From Oehlia diaphana (Eukaryota > Glomeromycota > Glomeromycetes > Glomerales > Glomeraceae): a stretch of 64,000 nucleotides of DNA. Made by a program: the position numbers and the translations under genes. The stretch spans positions 40,857-104,856 of the forward strand of contig QZLH01000296.1 in the NCBI GenBank assembly GCA_003833135.1. The letters are read 5' to 3'. A model generated the notes under the pieces. That model did no database searches. It was not told where the DNA came from and saw only the letters and a program-made list of their open reading frames with translations. The first letter of the stretch is position 1. Each line of letters begins with the position of its first letter. This document shows, piece after piece, positions 1 through 11,342 of this stretch.

Positions 1-2508
1 ATCGCTATTGGTGACCTGGTAAAGAGTACATTGGGACCAAAGGGAATGGTATGAAGAAATCAACTGAACAGGTTGGCGCTATCGCATGAGTTTATGTCCA
101 ATATTTATTTTGTAGTCAATAATTTTCTTTTTTTATAGGATAAGATCTTACAATCGGTGACTCAAGGCGATATAATGGTAACGAATGATGGTGCCACAAT
201 ACTCAAAAATATCGCTCTTGATAACGCAGCTGCTAAGGTTTTAGTTAGTATCCTTGACATGAATCTATGCGATCTATGTGAATGAATAAATCTTTATATC
301 GTTCAATCTAATCTCAAATGACTTACATTGTACAAATAGTCCTGGAGATTCAGATGCATCGCAGAATTACAATTACTATTAATTACTATTACGATGGAGA
401 TTCATTTTTACTCGTAAACTCCTTAACTTTTAATTTTAGATATATCTAAAGTTCAAGATGATGAGGTTGGCGACGGAACAACATCTGTTTGCGTTCTTGC
501 AGCGGAATTATTGCGCGAAGCTGAAAGGCTTGTAAACCAAAAAATCCACCCTCAAACTATTATTGAAGGTTATCGTATTGCTAATGCTGCAGCATTTAAG
601 GCCTTAGAGGCATCCGCTGTTGATAACGGGTAATTACTAGATAATTATTTTGTACTCATTATATTAGTGTTTTTGTCAGCTCTAACGTTTGTTTTTAGAG
701 CGAATCCGGAAATTTTTCGCAGGGATTTAATTAACATTGCTCGAACTACTTTGAGCTCTAAAGTTTTATCGCAAGATAAAGATTATTTTGCTAATCTTGC
801 TGTTGACGCTGTTTTAAGGCTCAAAGTAAAAATTTATCTTCTACGTTTAAAAGTATATTAATGTTACATATATTTAAATTATCAAAATGGTTTACATATA
901 ATGCGATAAATTTACATAGGGCAGTACAAATCTTGAACACATTCAAATCATCAAAAAGGTTGGTGGTAGACTTATTGATTCCTATCTTGATGAAGGTCGG
1001 TACATTATTATATTTTTATTTTATTTTATGTACAAAGTACTAAATTATTTCCTATTTTATAGGATTTATTCTGGACAAAAAAATCGGTGTAAACCAGCCA
1101 AAGAGGATTGAAAACGCAAAAATTTTGATTGCAAATACACGTTTGTGTTATTTATTTGATTGAATAAAATTACTTCATAAAATGCTTAGCTATTTACAAT
1201 AAAATATAATTAGCGATGGATACCGACAAGATTAAAATCTTTGGTGCGCGTGTTCGCGTTGATGCTACTGGCAAATTAGCTGAATTGGAAAGGGCTGAAC
1301 GTGTATGTCTCTATTGAAATTGTTTATACAATTTATGTAATAGGGTTTAATAAATAACCTTTATTCTTTAAAAAAATTGACAGGACAAAATGAAGGAGAA
1401 AGTTGAAAAGATCAAGTCGCATGGCATAAATTGTTTTGTCAATCGTCAATTGATCTATAATTGGCCCGAGCAACTATTTGCCGATTCTAGTATCGTGTCA
1501 ATTGAGCATGCAGACTTTGATGGTGTTGAAAGATTGGCTTTAGTTACCGGTAAGTTTATAGGATATAAACGTTCGGAGTATTCTTAGATCTCCATTATAA
1601 TGTTATATATACTTAATTAGGCGGTGAAATTGCATCAACATTTGACCATCCCGAACTTGTAAAACTTGGTCATTGTGATCTTATTGAAGAAACTATTATT
1701 GGAGAAGACAAGGTTTTTATCCCTCAATTTCATCGTATATTTCCTATACTTTTCTAATTAGTTTTACAATTATAGTTGATAAAATTTTCCGGAGTAGCCG
1801 CCGGCGAAGCTTGTACGATTGTACTGCGTGGTGCTACAAATCAATTGTTAGATGAAGCTGAACGATCGTTGCATGATGCATTGAGTGTGTTATCACAAAC
1901 TGTAAAGGAAACACGTACAGTGCTAGGTGGAGGTTGTTCAGAAATGTTAATGTCTAAAGCAGTTGATGAAATGGCAGCAAAAACTGCTGGTAAGAAAGCT
2001 ATTGCGATTGAATCTTTTGCAAAGGCTTTAAGACAAGTAAGTACGATTATAATGGTCTTTTAATGGAAGTTCATCATAATGTATAATTTTATCATTTCAA
2101 ATTAGATCCCTACTATTTTGGCTGATAATGCTGGTTATGATAGTGCAGATCTAGTTTCTAGACTGCGTGCTGCTCATAACGAGGGAAAGTCGACGTACGG
2201 CTTAGGTTAGCAATTTTATAATATATTTTATTTATGTGTTTTTATTATGTTAATACTTACTCTTTTTTTTTAGATATGGAAAATAACAATATTGGAGATG
2301 TGCGTGAAAAAGGGGTCACTGAATCATTTAAGCTTAAGCAACAAATTTTAATTAGTGCATCAGAGGCTGCAGAAATGATTTTACGCGTAGATGATATTAT
2401 TCGATGTGCGCCAAGGTACGATAAATTTTTTTCGTAAATACATCTTAAATTTAATTATTTAATTATTAACGAAACAATATACTAATTAGGAAACGTGAAG
2501 GACAATGA
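1..2508 (+). CDS. CCT2: T-complex protein 1 subunit beta (CCT2), 5' end outside window
   Basis: Beta subunit of the cytosolic TRiC/CCT chaperonin, which folds actin, tubulin and other proteins with ATP. The first codons visible read [16 protein letters not shown], the group II chaperonin nucleotide-binding segment, so the N-terminus lies upstream. Next come the VTNDGATIL and [13 protein letters not shown]-binding and hydrolysis motifs, then the apical domain. The end reads RCAPRKREGQ, close to the usual CCT-beta tail. About ten exons can be joined in frame: donors near 248, 636, 1303, 1549, 1711 and 2037; stop TGA at 2506-2508. The first full intron (248-439) has U12-type splice signals, listed separately. 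No frameshift was seen. Family assignment is firm; the 5' end is absent only because the window starts inside the gene. Confidence 0.96.
248..439 (+). other. U12-type (minor spliceosome) intron in CCT2
   Basis: The donor reads GTATCCTTG at 248-256, a match to the U12 5' splice site consensus RTATCCTT. Just before the acceptor AG (438-439) is CTCCTTAAC (419-427), 8 of 9 bases of the U12 branch-site consensus TTCCTTAAC. The likely branch A at 426 lies 13 bases from the acceptor end, inside the tight window typical of U12 introns. Removing it joins ...KVLV to NISKVQDD in frame. The other introns of this gene have different donors (for example GTAATT, GTATGT). Confidence 0.85.
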
Positions 2509-2780
2509 GAGATTAAAAGGTAATTTATGGATTGCGTAGCATTATACGTATTTATAATTTTTTTTAAAAAAATTTTGAAACGCTAGATTTAAATAAATAA
2601 AGTTTATTTCACGTGATTCCTATTTGTAAATAATATAGTTCGGGCCGTTCGGGCCGAAACTTTTAAAAACGCGGCAGCGCGTTGCCAAATGTAAATCATT
2701 TCTTTATTTAATTCGTATCTTTTAAAAATGATGTTACGATTCAATTTTGTTGTATCGCTGCAAAAAATTTTTGTTCCATA

Positions 2781-3762
2781 ATGTCTTCAGAAACTAAAGC
2801 AGAAACTTCAAGCGGTAGCAATAAAATTAACGGAAAAGCTAAAGGAAATTTAAATAGTTATTTATTACTTTATAATGCAGCTTCCTGGGCTGGTTGGACT
2901 TACGTTCTTACGGTATCTGTGTTGGAGTTATTTAAAAATGGAGGGGACGTTACAAAATTATATGATAGAATTGGGTGGACATTAACACTAGTACAAACTG
3001 CTGCTATCTTGGAGGTATTTTCAAATGATTGATGTACATTAAGCTTTTATGAAATAACCAATTTTTGATTTCGCTATACAATACTACAGATATTTCATGT
3101 TCTTTTAGGTAAATTTTTAATTCAAATAAATCTCGAATCGAGATATATATATATATATATGTATCAAGATGAATCTATTCATTGATCTTATTCTAATATT
3201 AATAGGACTTGTCAGATCTCCTTTCATAACTACAGTTATTCAAGTTAGTTCACGTCTAACTCTCGTTTGGTTAATTGTGAATAAATTTCCAGAGGTAAAA
3301 TACATTCCTACTTAAAATTTAGACCAAGATTATTAAAATCATTAATCCTTTTAGGTAAGACCTCATTGGGCATTTACAAGCATGACAATTGCATGGAGTA
3401 TAACTGAATGTATTCGGTATGCATTTTATGGTTTAAATCTTATAGGAAACCAACCAGGCTGGTTGTTATGGTGCAGGTAATTTATCCTTTTTTTTTAAAT
3501 TACCTTTGATAATTATTAATTAAATCTGTCCTTTCGTAAAAGGTATACATTTTTTTTTATATTATATCCTGTTGGGGCAGGTAGTGAATCAATTTTAGTA
3601 TTTGAATCATTACCGTTTGCTATAAGGATTAGTCAATCTTTTTATTGGATATTGGTTATATTATTATTAATTTATGTTCCGGGATTTTATACAATGTATA
3701 CTCATATGATTGGTCAACGTAGAAAAATTTTGGGTAAAGGAAAAGTAAAGAAAAATCAATAA
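2781..3762 (+). CDS. PHS1: Very-long-chain (3R)-3-hydroxyacyl-CoA dehydratase (HACD/PHS1)
   Basis: Third enzyme of the ER fatty-acid elongation cycle: dehydrates 3-hydroxyacyl-CoA to trans-2-enoyl-CoA for very-long-chain fatty acids and sphingolipids. A Ser/Lys-rich N-terminus of about 25 residues precedes NSYLLLYNAASWAGW, a typical family start, followed by several hydrophobic segments (the family has six). The catalytic pair is visible in YPVGAGSE: Tyr and Glu seven residues apart, as Tyr149/Glu156 in yeast Phs1. The exons are 2781-3014, a 19-base internal exon at 3090-3108 (encodes IFHVLLG with the next base), then from 3208 onward; stop TAA 3760-3762. The C-terminus is lysine-rich (GKGKVKKNQ), compatible with an ER-retention signal. 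The second intron holds an AT dinucleotide run. Confidence 0.95.
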
Positions 3763-4481
3763 TCACGCGGATGCATTATGATAAGGATATTTTAAGTAAA
3801 ATTTTTCGCGCAATTTAGTTGATTAGTTTATGCTACTATATGCTGGCAAAAAGTAATCGGAAATTTGCCAAAAGGGTTAATATTAGGTGTATAAAATTTT
3901 ATCTTATTTCTTTGTCATATAATCGATTTTTTTTTTTTTCAAAAAAACCCATTAAAGTTTTAAGCAAGGTAAAAATTTAATAAAGTATAATTATAATAAA
4001 AAATTATAAATTAATTGATTTATTAAAAAAATTTTGTTGTTACTTAATTATAAATTGACATTAAAGTCGACTCAAAAATCGTTAAAATAAAGATTTTAGA
4101 TATATTACACTTGTTTTAAGTGATATTTTTCATATATTTTAAATCAGAATTTCAGATTAAATATTTTACAATTTTTTTTTTGAATTAAAAAATCAATTGT
4201 GAGACAAAGAAATAAGATAAAAGGCTGATAATTTATATACGTAATAGTGATACATTTGGCAACAAATCTACAAAATTTGAAGCAATTTAATCATTGGTTT
4301 CTCATTTATCGAATTTTTTTGCAATTCCGATTATTTTATGCCAGCACTGTACCTAAATTTATATATAGTAGTAATCACTTCTAGTTTATTCATTGATAAG
4401 TCTATTATTTTATTATTTCATAGAAATTTTCTTTTAAATAAAATTGTTTTTAAAGGATGAAATGAAAATAAAGGAGTTCAT
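3763..4481. other. Intergenic AT-rich stretch
   Basis: Space between the converging HACD gene and the NTF2/Jupiter-like gene. It is very AT-rich with poly-T and poly-A runs and short open frames only. Both 3' UTRs presumably end here. No RNA gene or repeat family was recognised. Confidence 0.6.
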
Positions 4482-6041
4482 TCATCCAAAAGTAAATTGA
4501 GAACCACCACCAGGAGGCCTCAAAATACTAATAACAAAGTTTGAATTAATATCTGTAACATAAATTAACGTTATCATCAAAAGACATAACTCTCTACTCA
4601 CCGACTTGAAGGCTTAACAGAAGAACGTTGCGGTGGTGGATTACCTCCATCGTCACCCAATTCAACGGATGATTCGATCTGAGATTTTCCTCGTCTTCTT
4701 GAAGATCCCGTTATGGAAGAAGTATCATGTTGCGAATCATCATCGCCTCCAATAGAAAACTGAGAAACATTCTTATTTGAATTGAACCTGCGGTTAGTAT
4801 CTAAAAAAAAAAATTTGCTTGTTAATATCAAACTTAAATTACTAAGTTAATAAAATATTAACATATTTACTTACTATCTTCGGAAGTGGTATCACTATCA
4901 CCAAAAAGCGAAGATGTTTTACCACCAGCGCCTCCAGGTTGATTGACGCGACTAGTATGACGCTTGCCACGTTGAACGACTGAAATTTTTTAAAAGTATT
5001 TAATGATCAAACTTAAATTATATAATGATTAAATGATGTATTTACTTACTCTCCTCATGGGCATCACTTCTCATATCATCGAAAATAGTAGATTTACCGC
5101 CAGTACCGCCGGGTTGATTGACGCGACTAGATGTATGAACAGGTCGACGACCAGCCGGTTCTATATTTATTGTTTCATATTAAATTATATAATTTATTTT
5201 TCTTTTCTTAAAAAAAAAATGATTTACAAAACTTACGGGTAAGGTTCATTTTCCCAATACCAGCAGACAAATGATCAGTTTTACCAAATGGATTGAGATG
5301 AGCAGATGATATATCGCGTATTGCATCAACTTGTCTATCACTAACAATAGGCCAAGAGTTCTTATCGGAAATTCTGTATGATATATTGATTAGTTAATTA
5401 TAGTGACATATTATATTTTGCTGCGTGATAATTCAAATATTTACAATCTAAGTTGTTTCAAAGCAGATGCTTGATCCCAATATACACGCTTTTATTTATG
5501 ATAAATAAAATAAATTATGATTAATAAGATAAATGAGAATTTTACATAAGTCACAAAGATCATAAAATAATTAAAATATCATGTTACGAGATAATCACAT
5601 ACTATGGAAGATATTCTATCACCTTCAAATGATGCAGAAGTAATCTACGATATGAAAAATAAATTAATATTACGGTCAGCTAATATGTACTACATAAAAA
5701 CACAATAATCTTAACATAAAACTTACGGTAGGAATTACAACTTGATTTTCAATCGTATATCGACTATCAACGCCTGGTACGAGCCAAGCACCATCGCCAC
5801 TAATAAAATTAATCGTAGTTTCCGATTCTTCAACAACAGAGTTTTCTCCAATAGTTTGGATAATCACCTTTTCTTTTACACTAATTATGCGAGAGTCATA
5901 TGCTGTAGAAAGAAACTGCCTAACAGCATCATAACCTCTTGCACCAGAAGCAGTTGGTACGAAAACAAATGAAGCATTGTCAGTGAAATGATCACCATCA
6001 CGTTGCTTTTTGTATTGTTCCCAAACTTCTCCAATAGCCAT
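4482..6041 (-). CDS. NTF2/SnoaL-like domain protein with three C-terminal Jupiter/HN1-type motifs
   Basis: Starts at ATG 6041 with MAIGEVWEQYKKQRDGDHF. Residues 1 to about 160 look like an NTF2/SnoaL-like fold, including YWDQASALKQLRL, seen in fungal NTF2-like proteins of unknown function. The second half is Ser/Gly-rich and low in hydrophobics. It repeats a short motif: SSRVNQPGGTGGK, then TSRVNQPGGAGGKTSSLFGD, and finally SSRILRPPGGGSQFTFG at the very C-terminus. The last copy closely resembles the N-terminal motif of animal HN1/Jupiter microtubule-associated proteins (SSRVLRPPGGGS, from memory). The gene has about eight exons; exon 1 is 5727-6041 and the last ends at TGA 4482-4484. Function is not known. 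The motif likeness suggests cytoskeletal or disordered protein-binding roles, which is inference only. Confidence 0.8.
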
Positions 6042-6470
6042 TCGTATTATTTAATTGAATATTTCGCGTGAAGTAATGTGAATAATAAATAATATATAAA
6101 TCGTCGTATTTGCTAAGAAGTTTAGGTTTTCAATTTAATAATAGAAGCCTACAATTCTTAAAATAAAAATACGCGTCCTCGAAAAAATGAGTTAAAATTA
6201 CTTTCAAGACAATGGAACATATTATATTGAACGTATAGTTGCACCGAATGAACGTAAATATGGCATCTCATTTTCACAAGTACAAAACCAAATTGAGTGA
6301 TTCGTCCTCGTGATGCTACAAACTTTTGTACATAGTTTATATTTATCTAGTCCACAATCATTTAATTTGAACCATACAGACTACATCTTTTCTATTAATT
6401 AATACTTGTTAAAAAAAAGAAATTCAAAAATGCAGGATAATAATGATTTTAACAGACAGACATTAAAGAT
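6042..6470. other. Intergenic region with a short coding-like fragment
   Basis: Lies upstream of the NTF2/Jupiter-like gene (minus strand) and downstream of the OCA-like gene (minus strand). It should hold that gene's promoter and the neighbour's 3' UTR. On the plus strand 6196-6300 is an open frame with protein-like composition (GTYYIERIVAPNERKYGISF within it) ending in TGA. It has no start codon and no recognised family; see findings. Confidence 0.5.
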
Positions 6471-7310
6471 TTATTGATTTTTTGGTTCCTTTCCTTCTTC
6501 TTGTTGCTAAATTATATTATAATTTAATAGCTTATACGTAACATGTGAATCACGTTGCAAATTTATGAAATATAATTACCAATAGTTTTTGTTGTTCTAT
6601 AAACCAGGAAGGCAAATTATGAGGCAAAGTGATTAAATCCATATCAAATAACTCGATGAATTGTTCATTTACGTAACGAACTTTATTTCCTGCGTAACTT
6701 CGATACTTTATTAAATAAAATAACAGATCATTTTTTATAATTTGCAAAAATAATTGAATTGCCTAATATGACAATTTTTACCTCAGCAACAATTGAGCTA
6801 AAATTCCAATTTTGTAATTTACGCAAACATCCAACAAATGTTCCAGTTTCGTGAATACCTGACCTTTACATGCATTTATATTTCAAAACTTCATAATTCA
6901 ATAAAGAAAATAACAAATGAAAACAAGTTTTATATAAATATTACGTGCACAGAACAAGTATTGGATGATTTCCAACATCCAATGCCATTTCCAACCCATC
7001 CTTTATTAATTCTTCACTAACAGGTCGCCATCCGAGATTCGGTTTCCAAATACTTAGGCCTAAATGAACCTTTATAACGTAAAATTAAGTAATAAAAAGA
7101 ATGCAAAAAAAAAGAATTGGTAAAAATTACCAATTTAATATTGTTTTCCTCCAAGAAGTTCAGAACAGCACGAGTAGGTACTTCGGGTGATAATACAAGA
7201 GCTGTTTTCAGTTGAAGTGCTTTAATAAAAGAAAAATGAGAAGGGTGTAACATATCCGAGCGATATACGCCCTTTTCAATAATTCCAAATTGTTCAGGTG
7301 GAGTCAACAT
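6471..7310 (-). CDS. OCA/Siw14-family tyrosine phosphatase-like protein with degenerate active site
   Basis: Member of the fungal Siw14/Oca1-2-4-6 group of dual-specificity phosphatase-like proteins. The N-terminus MLTPPEQFGIIEKGVYRS, followed by LKTALVLSPEVPT, is diagnostic. Five exons join in frame: 7126-7310, then exons beginning with VHLGLSIWKPNLGW, ending at LVLCT, continuing SGIHETGTFVGCLRKLQNW, then EYRSYAGNKVRYVNEQFIELFD, and a final short exon QQEEGKEPKNQ; stop TAA 6471-6473. The signature that is normally C-x5-R-T-G reads C-T-S-G-I-H-E-T-G. The Cys is kept but the phosphate-binding Arg is Glu and no His precedes the Cys. It is probably an inactive or altered phosphatase, perhaps Oca4- or Oca6-like; the exact paralogue is uncertain. 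Confidence 0.85.
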
Positions 7311-7581
7311 TTTGTAAAGAAAAAAAAACTATCGGCCAATCAAATATATCATCACCCTAAATTTTTAGGACCCTTTTTTTTCGATTAACATATTCTATTT
7401 TTTATCGAGAGAAAAAGTTTTCTCCTCTTTCAAATATCGCAAAAAACTGAAGGTTAGTGTGATTTGTAATTATCTATCCCGGGCAAATTCATCATCGTTC
7501 AGCAGATTTTTTTTACTTTTACGACTTTGTTTATTCTATTGAATATAGAACAGTTTATTTTTTGTTTATTGAGTTGCGAGA

Positions 7582-8361
7582 ATGACGACGGAATCTGTAC
7601 AGACTTATGGTCGTAAAGTTAGTATTAATTTCATTTCCACATTTCTACATTTCTTTATAACTTCATATAAAATAAGAACATCATGGTTATGATTAAATTT
7701 ATCATGTTAGATATTTAATTGATTTATAATGAGAATGATCAAGATCAATCCTACTTTTTTTTTTCGTATAATTAATTTATTAATTTATTATATAGAAAAC
7801 TGCGACCGCTGTTGCACATTGTAAACGTGGTAAAGGCCTTATTAAGATTAATGGGTCTCCAATTCATCTAGTTGAGCCAGAAATTTTAAGGTTCAAGGTT
7901 TACGAACCTATTTTAATCTTGGGACAAGAAAAATTCGCTGGTGTGGATATCAGAGTTCGAGTAAAGGGCGGTGGCCATACCTCTCAAGTTTATGCTATCC
8001 GTCAAGCGATTGCTAAAGCAATCGTTGCCTTCTATCAAAAGTATGTAGATGAAGCTCAGAAAAAGGAAATCAAGGATACCCTTATCCATTATGACAGAAG
8101 TTTATTAGTTGCTGATCCTCGTCGTTGTGAACCAAAGAAGTTTGGAGGTCCAGGTGCTCGTGCACGGTATATAATGTTTATTTATTACAATTATTATTAT
8201 TTATTTGATATATTTATTTTATTTACAATATTTCTTTTTTTTTTTTATTTAAATATTTAAATAGCTATCAAAAATCCTACCGTAAATATATTAAATTTAC
8301 TATATTCCTTGTTTTGTGAATACATTAATTAAATTACTTATCTATTTTTTCTGTAGGTTAA
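7582..8361 (+). CDS. RPS16: 40S ribosomal protein S16 (uS9)
   Basis: Small-subunit protein uS9, whose C-terminal tail reaches the P-site tRNA. The start is ATG 7582 ([12 protein letters not shown]). An intron follows, then [20 protein letters not shown] and the main exon with [20 protein letters not shown], ending GGPGARAR. A second intron leads to YQKSY. The universal ending is QKSYR. Reading straight on would give eleven extra residues, but a GT-AG intron at 8282-8356 joins the C at 8281 to GTTAA at 8357-8361, making CGT TAA and restoring the exact end. The last coding exon is thus five bases. The spacing from the divergent OCA-like gene is 271 bases, so the two may share a promoter region. 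Confidence 0.96.
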
Positions 8362-8544
8362 TCTTAATTTTACTTCGATATTCTTAATTTTCAATGTTAT
8401 ATAAATAAATTATCAAAATTGTGATTCTTTAATGCATTAATTATGAAAAAATTTTATCACGGCGCAGTTAATGAGTGACTATGGCTTAATTTATGAGTCA
8501 TAATTATTCATATTAAAAATCAATAATATAAATATTCCCATAAA

Positions 8545-10903
8545 ATGGTCGGGCGACTCTACGGGTCACTAAAAAAAGTTGCGTCGCGGTTCGTATATGC
8601 TCGAGATCTGCTAAATTTGAATACAGTAAACTTTACGTCGAGCATTATAAGTTCTTTAGCTTCTAAAAGTATAAAAGAACGCGGTTATAATTATTCGGTG
8701 AACGCGAATAAATCATTATTAATGAGTTTTAACCCGGTGACACCTGTTCCTCAAGTTAAGGGAGCAGATTTAGAGAATAATAAATTAGATTCGTTTCGTA
8801 GCTTTGTAGCATCAATAGTTGCTGAGTTTTCTGGGATATCAGCTGATAATATTTTAGCAATATTAGAAGTCCCAAGGAATCCTGAACATGGGGATATTGC
8901 CATTGCAGTTCCTAGATTGCGTGTACAAGGAAATCCAACACAAATAGCGCAACAATGGGTAGAAAAGGTAACATTTATTGATTGCTTATATATTTTTTTT
9001 GTGATTTATTATTTGTTAATATATTTCTTTTTTTATAGTTTTCTCCTAATGAATATATTACTTCATGTACTGCAACAGGACATTACTTAAATTTTAAGAT
9101 CAATAAATTACTCCTTGCTAACATTCTTCTTGATGATATATATAAGCGAAAAGAAAAGTATGGAACAAATCAGTCAGGAGCTGGTAAAAAAGCTCTTGTA
9201 GAATTTAGTAGTCCTAACATCGCGAAACCATTTCATGCCGGTCATTTGCGTAGTACTATTATCGGCAACTTTGTTAAAAATGTGCATGATGCAAATGGCT
9301 GGGAAACAATTGGTTTAAATTATCTTGGAGACTGGGGTAAACAATATGGTAAACTTATTTAACGAATATTCTTTGTGTTCGCGTTTTTGAACATTACATG
9401 TTTTTTTAACATATAATGCGTATATTATTTACCGATTTAAGGTCTTTTGGCTGTTGGGTTTGAAAAATATGGATCTGAGGAAAATTTACTTAATAATCCT
9501 ATTAAGCATTTATATGACGTATATGTGAAAATTAATGTAGGTTTTCTTATTGAAATTTTTATTAGTTTTAATATAATTGTGAGATCTAATTTATTTATAA
9601 ATTATAGGAAGATGCTGATAAGAATGAAACAATAAATGATCAAGCTCGTGCTTATTTTAAAAAAATGGAAGAAGGTATGTTGAATTAAAATTTATTTTTT
9701 TTTAGAAATAATTATTAATATTTTTCGATATATTTCAGGTGACGAGGCGGCACTTTCTTTATGGAAAAAGTTTAGAAATCTCAGCATTGAAAAATATAAG
9801 GATACATATGCCCGCCTCAATATTAATTTCGATATTTATTCTGGAGAATCTCAAGTGAGCAATGAAAGCATTAATCGTGCTTTGGAGATACTAAAAGAGA
9901 AAAAAATGTTACAAGAATCAGATGGTGCATTAATTATTGATTTGAATCAGTATAAACTGGATGTTGCCGTTGTACAAAAGAAGGATGGTACTACATTATA
10001 TATTACTAGAGATATTGGAGCTGCTATAGAAAGATATGAAAAATATAAATTTGATGCAATGTATTATCTTGTTGCTTCACAACAAGATTTACATTTAAAG
10101 CAGCTCTTTAAGATATTAGAATTAATGGGCATTGAGTGGGTAGGACGATGTAGACATATTAATTTTGGTATGGTTAGTGGGATGAGCACTCGTAAAGGGA
10201 CTGCAGTTTTTTTGGATGATATTTTAGAACAAACTAAGGAGTCTATGCATGAAGTAATGAAGCAGAACGAAAAAAAGTATTCCCAAATTGAGAATCCTGA
10301 TAAAGTAGCGGATATAATTGGTATTTCTGCGGTAATGATTCAGGATATGGCCGCTAAAAGGTAATGATTGTAATTAATAAGTTATATTTACTTGTAATTA
10401 TATATTTAAAAATATCTTTATTTAGAATTCGTAATTATGCATTCAATTGGAATCGAATGTTTTCCTTTGAAGGTACGCACGACTTAGTGTTTTTTCCCTA
10501 TAAGCTCATACTAATATATTAAAATTTTATAGGGGACACTGGGCCGTATCTTCAATATGCTCACGCTCGTCTTTGTTCAATAGAGCGAAACTGCGGATTT
10601 GGGATTAATCCTAATATTGATATTAGTCTTCTTTCAGAAAAATCGGCATTAGATCTTATCGACATGGTTGCACAATATCCTGATTTTGTCAAAGGTGCAT
10701 TGAATACGTTAGAACCTTGTACGATTGTAACATATGCAATGAAGTTAAGTCATACCATATCTGTTGCTTTAGAGACTTTATGGGTCGTTGGACAAAAAGA
10801 ACATAAAGTAGCAGAGGCTAGACTATTAATGTACTGGGCTAGTCGGATAACGCTCGGGAATGCCCTTAAGTTATTAGGGTTAAAACCATTAGAGAGAATG
10901 TGA
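8545..10903 (+). CDS. RRS1: Arginyl-tRNA synthetase
   Basis: Class I aminoacyl-tRNA synthetase charging tRNA-Arg. The N-terminal additional domain is followed by the HIGH-type motif HAGH (within SSPNIAKPFHAGHLRSTI), the KMSKS-type motif MSTRKG, and the DALR anticodon-binding domain starting near DTGPYLQYAHARLCS. It ends LGLKPLERM, the usual fungal/eukaryotic terminus, with TGA 10901-10903. There are about seven exons. The first ATG (8545) gives a basic, Arg/Lys-containing leader (MVGRLYGSLKKVASRFVYAR) resembling a mitochondrial presequence. A second in-frame ATG at 8722 (residue 60, MSFNPVTPVPQ) would give a cytosolic form. One gene may therefore serve both compartments; that part is inference. 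Confidence 0.95.
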
Positions 10904-11342
10904 ACTATTAATTATTAATCATACAAGATTGTAATTTGTATAAGACAATTGTTATATTATTAAAATAATAATAGATTACAAATTAATGAAGTAATAAATA
11001 CCGCAGTAAGCATCCGCAGTTAAATCCGCAGCGGTTATATTCGATTTTTTATTGAGTGCGCAATTATCCACGTGATTTATAGGTATTCCTCTTAAATAAG
11101 CAATAAATAATTCTGGCAGAAGTTATCGTCAAATTCCAGCTGTGATTACTTGTTTTGGGGTTGCTTATTTTCGGAGAATATGGTATTAGAACAATTTTAT
11201 GACAAAAAATTTTTTAATACTGCGGAAGATTTCGTATTTGATATAAAAAGGTGGATCGTACAATACTCCTACGGACAGTACCTTTCACTTGGTCCCATCC
11301 ATCCTCTTTTTATCTCTTTGGTTAATTTATCTGTTGATTATA
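10904..11342. other. Intergenic region upstream of EF-2
   Basis: Holds the 3' end of the arginyl-tRNA synthetase transcript and the promoter and 5' UTR of EF-2. A 68-codon open frame at 11150-11356 runs across the EF-2 start in another frame and shows no family likeness; it is treated as chance. No repeat was seen. Confidence 0.5.

Noticed and set aside
3142..3162. AT dinucleotide run as a possible regulatory element
   Set aside because: It lies within a PHS1 intron and is simple low-complexity sequence.
8281..8333. Read-through extension of RPS16 past QKSYR (KYIKF...)
   Set aside because: The family always ends QKSYR, and a clean GT-AG intron (8282-8356) gives exactly that ending followed by TAA.
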